DNA from: Crotophaga sulcirostris
Taxonomy: Eukaryota > Chordata > Aves > Cuculiformes > Crotophagidae
Assembly: GCA_013397455.1 (NCBI GenBank)
Contig: VYZB01000237.1
Location: 102,701-166,700, forward strand
DNA: 64,000 nucleotides
Direction: 5' to 3'
Both the position numbers and the translations under genes were made by a program. This document shows positions 48,994-61,500 of the stretch, piece after piece. How positions within the stretch are numbered: the first letter of the stretch is position 1; each line of letters starts with the position of its first letter. The notes under the pieces were generated by a model. The model saw nothing but the letters and a program-made list of their open reading frames with translations. It did not search any database and was not told where the DNA came from.

Positions 48994-49790
48994 TGAAGGA
49001 AACACAAAATGGGATTAAAGTGTATTGGGGATGGAGAATTATTTGATCTTTGATGGTGATTGGTGGTCACGTAGCTCATGTATTAAATCATGAGAATAAA
49101 CCATGAGAAAGGCTGTGTATGAAAAGGGGGACTTGATAAAGAGCGTCAGTAATGCATGTAGCATCCACGGGAGTAGTACCTGATAGCTTGATAGGGAACT
49201 TTAGTAACAACATAGATGCAAACGCACTGTGACCTGGGCCTTGAAAAATGTTACTAAACATCTCCAAACCAGTTCAAACCACTCTTGCAGGTTGGAGCTT
49301 AACCAACTGAGAAGAGCATTTGTAAAAGCTGCACAAGGGTCTCAAGGTTACTAGTGGACACCCGAGGAAGACTATGTGAGGAAATAAAACAACCACCAAA
49401 TATCTGCAGCTGAGTAAGAGATGATGTAATGGGCTTCACATTTGGCCTGCCCTTAATCCACCTCCTTGCACATACTGGCCCCATATGTTAGAATGTGGAT
49501 AGGGGTAAATAGGTGCTCTGTAGGAGAAACGGCACAACAATACTTTCCACCCACGTTGTCTTTGCAGGGACATCTGTCAAGAGTTGTGCCTTGCTGCTTC
49601 CCGGATCAGAGATGATGGGTTCTGCACTACATCTGGTAATACTATTTGAATTAGCAACATGTGTTTAAGTTTATTTTTGTTTGTCTTGTTTTGGCTTTAT
49701 TGCTTTATTGGTTTGACTTTATTGCTTTCTAATAAACAATATTTGGTTAAGTTTATTATGTGTTCAGTCATTTCTACACTGTATCCCTCA
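48994..49790 (+). mobile_element. Solo LTR, avian ERVL-like endogenous retrovirus
   Basis: This approximately 800-bp segment has the layout and wording I associate with avian ERVL LTRs. It starts TGAAGGAAACACAAAATGGG, has a mid-section with GTGACCTGGGCCTTGAAAAA (49229-49248), then AGAGTTGTGCCTTGCTGCTT with 'CCCGGATCAGAGATGATGGG' (49579-49620) and 'GGTAATACTATTTGAATTAG' (49634-49653). The polyadenylation signal AATAAA is at 49731-49736, and the element ends near CACTGTATCCCTCA at 49790. The orientation follows from the AATAAA and the 3' wording. No gag, pol or env remnants flank it, so it is a solo LTR left by recombination. I could not find a clean 5-bp target duplication, so the ends may be off by some bases or decayed. 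Confidence 0.62.
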
Positions 49791-51888
49791 TGAACCTAAA
49801 TTGTATTCGTAACATAAAGACAAAAAACAAATAGAGAAAGAGGAGGACGAAAAAGAAATCAAAGGAAATGTAGGATATGAATAAACGAGTAGATTGATAC
49901 ATAAACAGCAGAACTGCAGGCGAGCAAAGATTAAGCAAACTACAGTCAGAAAATAGAGGATGTCCAGTCATTATGGGATTATTGGAAAGCAATATTGCAC
50001 AAAAGGAGCACCAGAAGCTGGAAATAAGGACGATGTTCTGAACAGCAGCTGCTGAAAAGAAAATTAATTCTAACACAAGCAAGCATAAACATTTCCTAAC
50101 CACAATTAAAACGAATGTGTTATCAATCTTATTCTCACACTAAACCTAAAATGTTGCAGCTATTGACAAGTGCTGCGAAGGAGAAGAAAATTGACTCTGT
50201 GTAAGCCAAAACCAGGACAATATGTAAAACAGAGACATGTATAGACATTTATATGTATCCACATGTATATATTTACAAGTTGCAGGGACATCTGGAAAAA
50301 AATTACATATATTCTTATAATGTAGTTATAAAAATGATGTAATTATAACAGAGTCCTGAACATACTGAAAAATCACTTGGTTGGGTACTGATAGCAGTCT
50401 GGTGAGAATAGTATATGTGGATTTACCTTTGTCATCCAAAAGCAGCGTGGAAAAATGCCTTTGAAAAGACCTTGAGTAGTGACAAATATCTTAATTTTTA
50501 GAATTCATATTCTAGTTTTAAAACAAGATTCAGCACCTTTGAAGTAAATAGAACACACTTCATGGTTAACACTTCCTTTCCCACCAATTTCCCTTGGTCA
50601 TGACAATGATGTGCTAGATTTTAAATTCTTAATAAAGATTTACTTGCTTTTGCCTGAAGGTTTAATCAAATGAAGGTAAGAAGCACATTTAATTTTCTGT
50701 TGAGTTGCTGTACGTAGTTAGACGACCTATCCCAAAATGGAGACTCATTTGGACACAGAAAAAAAATGTTTGTAGAAAACCTGTTTGAGAGGATATGTTG
50801 AGAAGCTTGCAGGTTCTTCTTAATAAGACGAGAGGGATCTGTGTGTCAGTTTGAGTGTCTGGTAAACAGATTATGATAAACTCAGCTCTACTCTAGTCCT
50901 GGGGTGCTGTCTTGCAGAACTTTTCTGTGGGAGGCTCTGAGGCACTTTTGTAGGACTTTCAGCGTTTGCTCACCACATGGGTGCCAAGATAGCCTCCTTC
51001 TGTGACCTTCCTCTTGGTTCTGCCATTCCATGCTTTGTCTGCAGGACAGAAAAATTGACTGTGAAGAGATGTGCAGTATTTCAAAGAACATATCTTAAAA
51101 AGAAAAGACTCTACATTACACTTAACAGTGAAATAAAAAATCCTCTCAAGCAGGATCCAATTTAGTTAGAACAATCTCTACAAGCAATTTCTCTCCTGGG
51201 AAGTAGTTCTGCTAGAAAATTTTGTACTGTACATGTACATGATGAAGCATTTGCTCAGAGAAGTTTTGTATTTAAAAGGTATCAGGAGAGACCTCTGGTC
51301 AACACCGTCATATCATTGTGTTGAAAAGGGGTTGTACAAGGGATGAAGAAGAAGTGTCATTCTGGCAGTACAAACAATTACTTTGGTGTGTTTTGCAGCA
51401 AATAATTCAAGTATAACAGTGTTTGGAATCTACAAAAAAAATACCTTATACAAACATTGACACACTGAGTTTCTTGAAAAGCAATGATTGCAAAAAGAAA
51501 ACCAAAACCGAAGAAGTCAAAAGCAAACCAATTTGATCTAGTCACGTAAGCTATTGCAGACTGCTGATTTTATTTTCTTTTATTGTAGCTCCTGATGTTT
51601 TTCTGTCCTACTGAGATGGTTGTTATGTATGTACACTTCAGAGAGAAATGATAAAAGAGATTTTTTTTTTCTGTTTAAGAAATAAAACTTTGAGGGAATT
51701 TTTGTACGTTGCATTATTGAATAGGAGTAGAAACAGACAGCAAAACAAATGTATCACATGTGTAGCCGGACTGAAATGTACTGCAGTAGGATTGAGTCTA
51801 GACCAATATGCTATACTCTCTGAAAGGGAAAACAAAAGCACTGAAGACATCAGACTAGGATTTTTTAAAAAAAACAGCTTTTAAAAGT
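49791..51888. other. Unique-looking DNA, no gene supported
   Basis: The minus-strand frame 50103-49774 (109 codons, hydrophobic) runs into the LTR end and looks like a chance frame in an A-rich stretch. The interval 50880-51060 is slightly GC-richer. No repeats were recognised. Confidence 0.5.
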
Positions 51889-51906
51889 TGGAAACTGCAG
51901 TTTCCA
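51889..51906. repeat. Perfect 18-bp palindrome
   Basis: TGGAAACTGCAGTTTCCA is its own reverse complement and includes a central CTGCAG. About 0.2 such 18-mers are expected by chance in the window, so little weight can be put on it. Confidence 0.8.
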
Positions 51907-54900
51907 CTACAAGATTGGTGATGTTAACAGTTCAGGTGTTTGAGTTCTTTATTTCTATCATTTTAAACAATAAAACATTTTCTTCTGATAGTAAACTGCT
52001 ATCAGACAAACAAACATGATTTTAACAAATGTGCATTTATCACCAAATTCAAAAGATAGGTGTTATCAGCTTATTTGTGCTATAAGTGAGGTGTCTGCTT
52101 ATTAACTGTAATCATAGACAAAGGATGAAGAATGTATTATCCTTGGTTCTGAATATTCATGCACATGTGGCACCAGACAAATCTCCTAAAAGGTTTTTTC
52201 TCTCTTTATTTTTTTTGCCCTGCAAAAATTATGGCCAGAGATAATTTGGAGTACAATTTTGGTTTTGCACCTGTTTGATTGAAATTACTTGGCTATTTGA
52301 GTACTTAAGTGTCTGGTTGGTGTCTAAAACTGAAATCAAAATGATAGTGACTGCATCTGCAGTTTACCAGGCAGAAGAAGGCGGGTAGCTGAAGCTGTTC
52401 TCATACTTGTGACAATTGGTATTTTTATGTTTGAATTACTGAACACCATAATAAATTCTACCTTCTGGCTACAAAAGGGCATACAGCCCAAAGATAATGG
52501 AGTTGGCAATGGACATAAGAGCACCAAATGGAAGCTGTCATATGGAAAATATCAGCTAAACATTGTATTATTTAGAATTTACAAATGCTCTTAAGATGTA
52601 ACCACGTGGCAAAATAGTCTATTTCTTCATATTACATTTTTTTCTATTTCTTGCAGGTGAGAGAAAAGAAAAGCAAAACAAGCTCAGGATGAGGCAGAAT
52701 AAAATATCTGTTGCTTCAAGTTTATGAGAAGAAGTTTTGCTTGGAAATAAATTTGTAGCTTCTTAAAGACAAGCCTTCTTTGTGCCTAGCTTTGAATGCT
52801 GATGGGACTGAGCCAGCTGTAGTGCACAAGGTTGACATCTCTCTTGATTTAGCTGATCAGTAAGCAGAGAGCAATCTGAAGAAAGAAACAGGTATACTAC
52901 AAAATGTAAAAAAAGTAGTAAACAGCTGGGGCGCAGCAGCCAGCATCATTTAGACTACAGCCCATAGCAACTTTCACTCAGCATGTAAGCACAGAAGGAA
53001 AAAATATACTTCCTAAAAAGGTTTGTTGATCAGAGTAATGTCTTCTAAGGCCTCACAGGCACATTGGTAAAAGGGTATCTGGTTACACTTGAAGCATTTA
53101 CAAGTATCTAGTAGCCACTAAAACATTTCAATTTGAAATTAAAGTTACTTGTGCAATATTCAAAGATAAAGGTCAATAAAATTCATAATATATTGTTTTC
53201 TTATCAATTATTCAGAGTGTGGGGACTGGTGGGGTTTTGGTGTTTTGTTTTGTTATTGTTGTTTCTCTTTTTTTTATATATGTTATATTGCATTTTTTTT
53301 TTTACTTGTTAGAATACTTAAAAATACAGTAAGATTAAAACCCTTTATTGCTTATAGGTGTTTTCTCCCTGGGCTCACCCATTTGCTATAAGTGTGGCAT
53401 TGTGAGGACAGACAGACAGAAGCCCTGATTAACACCTCTTACTCATTCAGGCTTGTCAAGAAGTTGTAGTACCTTACGTTGTATAGATAAATGGAAATCA
53501 AAATACTTTTTTTCTGCCATAAATAGCAACACTTTGTATCAAATAAACGCTTGGAAGAAGGCTAAGACTAACTGCAGGACATATTATCAAATATGAGTTT
53601 TTCCTCTATCTTTTAAGAGACATAGATACAAATCAGAATTTCAGAAAAGTAACATTAAGGACAGCAGCAATTAAGTACTGGAGTGGATCCTAAAAATAAA
53701 TCGGTATGCTTAGTTAATAATCAGCTTTTTTTGGACCTCTTGAATGATGAGATTCTGAAGAGTGATTGGTAAAAGTCCAGTCAGTCGAGCTTGAAAATTA
53801 TGTAATTTTTCCACATAAGAGTAAAAGAGGGACAAGGGAGGAAAGTAGATCATAATTAGTCTGAAGACCTTGAAAATTTTGTAATTGATGCTCAGGGAAA
53901 TCTGGAAAAGTCTACTATTAAGTCAGTGTAAAAAGCTGAAGAAACTAGCTGTGACAGAATGGCTGTGTTTACTTTTACCTACCTTTCTTGGGGCAAAGAT
54001 GATGAGAAATGCTTTGATCTGCAATAAACAGAGGAGAAAGTGGAATTAGTATTAAATAATTGCTTAAAATAAGTCTAATGATATGGAAAACTATAAGATG
54101 CTAAAGAAGTAGTAAAAATCTTGTATAGATTACTAGTATTGTTTGTTTATGAACTCTTGAACTAGTCTACATTAACCCTATCCTTAGAGTCATATAACCT
54201 TCTTGCAAAATGACTGATAGTTGTTTTGAAAATTCAAGTTTTGTGATTATTTTTATGGTTCACAGTGCGTTTTTTTCCTTTCAACACGCTCTGTTATAGT
54301 ACCTATCATTTTCTGTCTGTGCTTATTCCCTACATACTAATATTATTATCTTTGCTATTTTCATACAGCTGTGCAGCAGACAGAAACTGCCTCAGAATTA
54401 CTGTGAATGACTTCAGAATTAGTGGTTTCAAATCATCTACACCTTTGATTAAGTTATCATTTTATACCCATTACTCTATCTAACTGTACTTGAAAATTAG
54501 AAAAATTTAGATATGAATCTCAAATTCTAAAGCCTTTAAGATCTTGTTGACCTTTTCTACTAATAAAATATTACTATAAGCATTGTTGAGTGTTGTGGGC
54601 CGAAATTATAACTAAAATATATGTAAAATTAAACTGACAAGCTAAAGAAATTCTGCATCTTTGTGGGAAGTGACTATGTAGAAGACTCAAAGAACCTCTA
54701 AAAGTGATTTTAAAATATATGTGGATAGGAGATCAACTGGTGTGTGAATGACTTCTGAGAGTTATCAACAATGCATTAAGTACTTTGGAAAGAAAAGACT
54801 GGTTTTGCCCAAGGAACAAAAAACCAAATTCAAATTAAACAGCTGATACACACTGAGTTATGTGTGCCAAAATGAACTGCATATAAAATCTAAATATTTC

Positions 54901-57900
54901 CTAGAAGGCAGTTTGAAATGTATGTGTGGCTCCAGTCACGCATCTCATTGAGTCAAGCAATGCAAGATTAGATTTCTGACTAGGTCTTGTAAAATATTTT
55001 TGAACAACGCAAAAACTTATCTTCAAATCATTAGATAAGTTATATAATCAAAATACATTTACATATGCTGTGAAAGAATGTAATCATTCATACAACTGGT
55101 ATAGTAAAGCTAATCAGAAAATAGCAGAAATTGAGGTCTTAGAATCACAGTGAAACTACAGAGGCCTTTGGAGGCGTTAGGTAGGTTTTATTATTTATCA
55201 GAATCAACCAAGTAGAACCAATACCATATATTTTGTGATATTTAGGGTGCCAGGCACAGATCAAAGGATTAAACATATTATCATATTATTGATATATGCA
55301 GACAACTATGTATGTGGCCTATGTATATCTGTATACACATATATTTATATGGTATATGCATAAAAACAAGTTTAAGAAAAAGTAAAATCCATCCTTGAAC
55401 ACAAATGACTGGCAGCGATAAAAACAAAATCCTCGATATAAACTAGAAGAAATGATTGTCAAATACTGACCAATTTGATCACAGAAAAAGATTCACATGT
55501 TTTGAGTGGCAAATGCAAAACAGTTATTTTGAACAGATGAATACTTAATTATGTAATCTATTCATTTAATGTAGTTTAACCCGATCTATTGCACTTTAAT
55601 ATTCTACTGAGCATAGTCTTTTAACTTCTATTCATCAAACAGCAAACTTTTAAAAGTATAATCTAGCTAAAGCCATTTTCTTTTCAAGTAAAAGATTTTC
55701 CCAATAACTAGTTAAATTTTATCATCTTTTTAAATTTATGATGTGACTCACAAGTACTCATCTTCTTAACCTATTTGTGGTGTCTTACCTAAAGCATATT
55801 AGATTATTTTTAAAAGTAAAGGGAAGTTTAATCACATTTGATGTTCGGTAGTCAATGCAGTATCTAAATAATCATTAAGAAAAAAAAATAATGTAAAAAG
55901 AAAAGGCACCCTCAATAGAACTGAATGTAAAGAGAGATTTAAGATCTCTACACATAATAGAAACAGAAAGTTATACAAAATGAGAGCTATGATTATTAGA
56001 AAACACTGATATGAGCCTGGAAACCATCTTGACTATCAAGGGATATGTATTTCATTTTCAATGTGTGATTTTTATGTATAAATATTTAATGAAAATATTA
56101 TTAAAATATTGAGTTAATGAAATAAAATTATGGAAGTGCCACCAAAAGCAGCTTACTTACTATTCACTAAATAAAATGGAAGTAATTATCTTGGATATTC
56201 TATCAGTCGTTAGCAAGGTTTCATACTTTATGCATTTTAGGACTATTTTAAGCATTATGTGTTCTTATGAAATTTTTTTGCTATCATAAGATGATAGAAA
56301 TAGGAGAGAGATAGAGAAAAATCAATGTATACCTAGGTAAGGAAAATTCTGATTTATTTTTATTCAGACTCACCATAACATGCCACAAATGTTAACTTTT
56401 CCACTAGTTAAAAGAGCATAAACAATGTTTGCAACAGTCATAGAGACTAAGCAGTGTTACTTTCTAATAACTTTTGTGTTGCGACCTATAATAAAATGAG
56501 AGAAAAGTAAGATCACAGACAGTCACTTAGTCCAGATTCATTCTTAGCTTTGCCTAGATCATTCATGCCCAATCTTTGCCTAAAGAAGTGTTTTAGCAAT
56601 GTATGTTGACAGAAATATAGAAGGAAAATAGAAAAAGGAAGTTTATCATTAGCCACTAAAGAAGAATGTTTGAAAAGATCTGTGCGGAGTAAGATGTTCT
56701 TAAAACTTCCGGAGGAATGATTGCATAACATCTCTCTCCCAACATTTATCGAACCTTTTCTTGGAAGATTTCTTTTAACTTCTGATGTAAAACCTAGCAG
56801 CATATTAACCTTATTTTCTTCACATTCTTCCCCACGTTGGCAGTGTAGAACTTTTAAGATATTGTTCTTGTTGCTGACTTCAAAATTCCTTCCATTTGTT
56901 CTAGATCTTCTTTAAAGGACAGTCATAAATGAATTCAGGATGCCAGGTTATTTCACTACCAAGCAGAAATACTTGTATTAAACATTTAACATCTTGGCAT
57001 TATGTTGTAGAAGGGCACTCGGCTTTTTTTATTTTTTATTTTTATTCACTTTATGATCAGCTCTAGTGTCAGATTCTTTCTGGCCATTCCAGCCATACCT
57101 GATACCCAGTTAATCATCTTTCATTTGTGTCAGCTAGTGGATTTCTCTTTCCCGAGTCTAGATTTGCATTTTATTCTATATAATTTTAGTGTTTTTTGGA
57201 CTTGGCATGCTATTGAATCCATTTTCAGTTCTGTGCAGGTCTTCAACAGTGCTTGCAATAGTTTCCTTTTCAAGTTTTTCTGCAGGACACATGTCCCCTT
57301 TCTGTCAGGTACAGCTGGAGTGTGGTTAAATATCTGGAAGTTTCTCCTGAAACAAAATGTAAATAGGACTGCTAATTCTTACCTGGAGGCTTGAGGACTT
57401 AAAATGTACACCCAGATTACATAATATGCAAAAATTAATACATAATATACATTCAAAAGAGATACCCACATACTTATCATCAATCAACCTACAGACTGAA
57501 AAGAAACAATGTTAATTCATAGCATGTGGGTATAGGGAGGAGGAAAAGGAAAGGGAAAGGATTGAAAATCAACTATACTCTTTGGAATAACAGGTTAGTA
57601 AAAAACTGTGAAGTGAAAACACTACCGCTTAAATAATTTTTTTAATCAAAAAATCCCTAGAATCGTTCTTTTTGTCTCATCCTGAATAGCCATTGCTTTA
57701 TATGAAGAGCATTAATGTAACTGCATTACACACAGGTCATCTACCAATTTAGAAGAGTTCAGTTTTCGTAGATTCAACTCTTTGTTTTGGGGAGTTGCAC
57801 AGTCATCTCCACGGAAGCACAGGTTTGGTACTGGACAGAAAAGTAACTAGTTTACTCTTCATCATCACATATGAATCTCTACATCACCTCCATTTCAGCT

Positions 57901-58785
57901 CTATGTCTCTAATAACTCATCTCTTTTCTTTACTTTTTGTTTTACTTCTTCACCTCAAAACTGTGGTGTCTAATTATAATTCCTCTGGCATACATAACAT
58001 AATTCCCTTCCAGTTATTATCATGCAAAAGTAACAATGGTACAGCACTGCAAAACTTAAAAAACTTAAAAAACAAAGAGTTTTTCAAAAATGCCCCAATA
58101 CACTTCCTGTCTGTGAGAGCTGGCATATTCTATTCTCACTCAGCAGTAGGATGAGAGGTGCCTGGTCCCTTGGGTTCTAGGAAGGACCACCTCCCAAGGC
58201 AGTTCAGGGCTGCTCTTTCTGTTCACCGACAGTGGTTACCAGGGAAATGCAAACTCTTTTAGGTTTTAAGCCATGCTCTATAAGAAACTTGCTTGTGTAT
58301 TGGCCACGTTCTTTATTGAACTAGTGAGATGAGAAAATACCCACAACCCAGCCTAAGATATGCTCTTTCACCTGTTTCATATGAACTAGTCACACAGCTG
58401 TATGTAGTCTTCTAAACAGATATCTATAGATACAAAATTAAAAATTGTGTTACAGCACATTCTAGAAATGTAACCAAACAGAATAGATTCACTTGGCTAT
58501 CTTTAAGGCTCTCCTTAGAATACAGACACTTAGTGATCTGTAGACCAGTTTAGTGTTTATGTCTTTGTTCTTTTAGTTTTATGTTACAGATTTGGATGGT
58601 ATTCATCTCAACTAGCTTTGTTATCTAAAATGCAGGTTTCTGACCTGGTCATTTAGGGTCTTCCTACTGAAGAGGAAGAGATATACTAAGAATTTCATCT
58701 TCTTTAACCAACTTTATGCAACCAGACAGAATGAATGGTCCTGTGGAAAATTTCTTTCTCATTGTTGAGAGGATTGATAATGGTT
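51907..58785. other. Unique-looking AT-rich DNA, no gene supported
   Basis: A very good acceptor-like pyrimidine tract (CTATTTCTTGCAG, ending 52657) is followed 40 nt later by AATAAA, but no upstream exon is visible. The stretch 53590-53690 has faint CR1-like wording (TTAAGTACTGGAGTGG). T-rich DNA lies at 53230-53310. The interval 58150-58330 is locally GC-richer. Open frames at 57053-57394 and 57795-58154 (113 and 119 codons) are not recognised. Confidence 0.45.
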
Positions 58786-58842
58786 ATCTTAGATTACCTG
58801 CTTAGATTACATCTAAGAAACATGCTTAGGTTACATTTAGGC
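58786..58842. repeat. Degenerate short tandem repeat
   Basis: CTTAGATTAC occurs at 58788-58797 and 58801-58810, and as CTTAGGTTAC at 58825-58834, with a reversed relic ATCTAAG between them. This is a small local duplication without evident function. Confidence 0.7.
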
Positions 58843-61461
58843 AACCAAAGTCAGTTAGGTTAAGTATGTCCCTAAATGTAAGCATATAGTTGGACATACA
58901 GTGTTTTTTTCCACCTTTCATAGTTATTCAGGTGATCCATTCTGACATAGAAAATACAATGCATGATAACTCAAAAATTACTACTCTTTTCCATCAATGT
59001 ACTACAGAATAGGCATCAGCGAAATTATGTCAGATAATGTATGTTCAGAAATTTGATCAAAATACTTCCTTTTATTTGACCCTTGAAAATCTGAATGGCA
59101 GATGCATTGGCAAAAAGCATAGACATTTCCCATTGAAACTGTAAAATGTATTTATACAACTGTAGTGTCCTGGTGCCGCTGCAGAGAGAGTTCCTGATGT
59201 TCAAAGCTCTAGAGGTGTTCTGGGAGGACAGATTTGTCTGATGCTGCTGATCTCTGTTAGACATTTTTTCATCAAGTAATAAATACTTTTTGGGCTTGAT
59301 TCATCCTTTTCTCTTATCTTCACAATGATAAGTTCTATGCCAAGATCTGAATAAAAATTAAAAGGAGGAGTTGTCATCTCATATTTACTTTGGGTGCTGT
59401 GGCGAACACCACATTCTTTCTACCTGTGCTGCTGTCGAGCTAGTCACTCTCTGTCTCTTATCTGTGCAGCTGATTAGTCCTCCTTGTGCACTTGTCCTAT
59501 TTAAATTGTGTTATCTTTTTTTTATTAATCTTATCAAAAATTAAATGGTATAAACTATTCTATCTTGTCACAGCCTATTCAGAGAAAACAATGAAATGGT
59601 GGAAGATAACTAACATGTCAGATAACATACAAACACTTCTTCTAAATGAATCATTTGACAAGTTCTTAAATCCCTATGGCTATTTTCCATCTGTTTGTAT
59701 ATATTTAAAGGTCAATGATGCTTTTCCAACAAAAATTTTATAACTAATTCATAAAAAACATCCAGTAAGCAGTTTTGGGTATTTGTTTAAGCCACAGTGG
59801 TAGAAGTTATCCAAATTAACATCTTCTCTCCAACTAAAATTGGAAAGAAATATTTTTGACAAATAAACCTGAACCACTGTAACATACTATGCAAAGTCTG
59901 AGTGTGTTTAGCAAAACACATTACCCTAAAATACCATCTATTATTGACACATTTTGACTTTGAAATGAACAATCATGTATTTTGAACACAAAGCAGAAGT
60001 CATTTGTATGACTAAGGTTTTTCTGAAAAAAAATCCATAATTAAATTGAGATGATGAATGCATACTGATTGCAAGAGATGAATCCTGCCCATTTTGTTGA
60101 GGAATCATTTATTTTTCTTTTCCAGTTTGTGCTGTTACTATGGATCCAGTTCCCCATAAAATCCATTTCTGCTTTCTAGAATTATGCAACACCAGTGTTA
60201 TAGTTAACCTGCCCAAAAAAGAAACGTTATTTTTAAAATAGGAAACCGGAATGAAATGCAATAGTAACTACCGTCCCACAATGAATATTTTACTACTATG
60301 ATTTGGTATATAGAAATCTGACATTTATTAGGGCCTGTTGGTCCAGATTCTTGCAGCGCTTTGGAAATACAGTTCAGCTAAGCCTGTGTGACACCACTGA
60401 AGCACAACCATCCTGAAGTGGAGTGCTGCAGCTATTTTGCTCAAACTTGACAGCTGTTGGTTACTATGACCTGCATCTTTTCCACAATTATTTTTCTGGA
60501 AAGTATATCAGTGAGAAATTCACCTATCACAAGATAGGCAGAGACTTTTATTCCAGGTGTCAACCGTATCAAAATCCCAGAAATTAAAACCCATTTGCTG
60601 TTATAACTTGACCCAGGTGATGTAAAATGAAGCAATACGTTCAGTATCTTTCCGTGATAATACCAATGAATACAAATCTCTGTTAAAATCATATTGATTT
60701 TTTAATACCTTTGCTCATTCAAGCTGACGTCCTTTGAAACGTTTAGATTTTTAGTCACATAACTCATGGTCCTACTTCTTGTGCAAGTTATATGTACTTA
60801 GGTTTAGAAAACTGATTAGAGAGATCTGTGTAGTATCAACATAAGCAAAATGAAATAGGAACCTGTGATCCATACTCAGAAAGTGCATATTATCCTAACT
60901 TTAGGCACTGAGGTACCTATTTTATATTAATAAAAGAGTTACTTTTAGTTTCTAATGTAGTCTATTGAAAGAGATAGATACTCCACAGGAAAAGAATACA
61001 GTTTTTTCTCTGAAGACATACTTGTCTCTCCCTTTTTTACTTTACTGGTTACAGAGGAAGCATAAAGTGAATATGTTCTTAACCTACATTTTAGCTGATA
61101 TATGTGCCTATGATATAACCGTATGGAGAGCCAGATTGCTTAGCTCAGTGCTCTATATTGACTTAAATGGATTTACATGGTCCTACCTATCTGGATGAGC
61201 ATCCTGTAACCTCCTGGGTGAAATCTTGCTTTTTGGAAAAGATTGGGACTCCTTCCACTAACTTTTCTAGCCTCAGAATTTTATGGTTTTTCTATGAGAA
61301 CAGTTGATGAATAGTTCTTGGATATACCTAAAATTATTGTTCCACTCAGAAATGAGCTTTTGCTGCTGTATGTTGCGTAAAGTCTTGGTTTCCTTCTTAC
61401 TCACACTAGTTTAGCCATTCTACTTTCAATCAAACTCTAAGAGAAATTTTAAAAATGTCCA
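58843..61461. other. Unique-looking DNA, nothing recognised
   Basis: No repeat family or convincing frame was seen. The minus-strand frame 60692-60441 (83 codons) is hydrophobic and not recognised. Confidence 0.5.
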
Positions 61462-61500
61462 TGTTGATCTCATTAATTTCCTTGTTGATCTCATTAATTT
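61462..61500. repeat. Direct tandem duplication, 21-bp period
   Basis: TGTTGATCTCATTAATTT occurs perfectly at 61462-61479 and again at 61483-61500. Being perfect, the duplication is likely recent or under conversion. It is small and probably a slippage product. Confidence 0.9.

Noticed and set aside
49774..50103. Hydrophobic 109-codon minus-strand frame resembling a membrane protein
   Set aside because: The hydrophobicity follows from an A-rich plus strand (TTT/TTA codons on minus), and it overlaps the LTR end.
53590..53690. Faint CR1-like wording (TTAAGTACTGGAGTGG)
   Set aside because: The match is too short and diverged to call an element by eye.
57284..57306. Possible 23-nt microexon between TTTTTCTGCAG and GTACAG
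   Set aside because: Too short to judge and no partner exons. Such pairs are frequent by chance.
58140..58330. GC-richer segment with a possible LTR-like character
   Set aside because: No TATA/polyadenylation pair, no termini and no family resemblance could be established.
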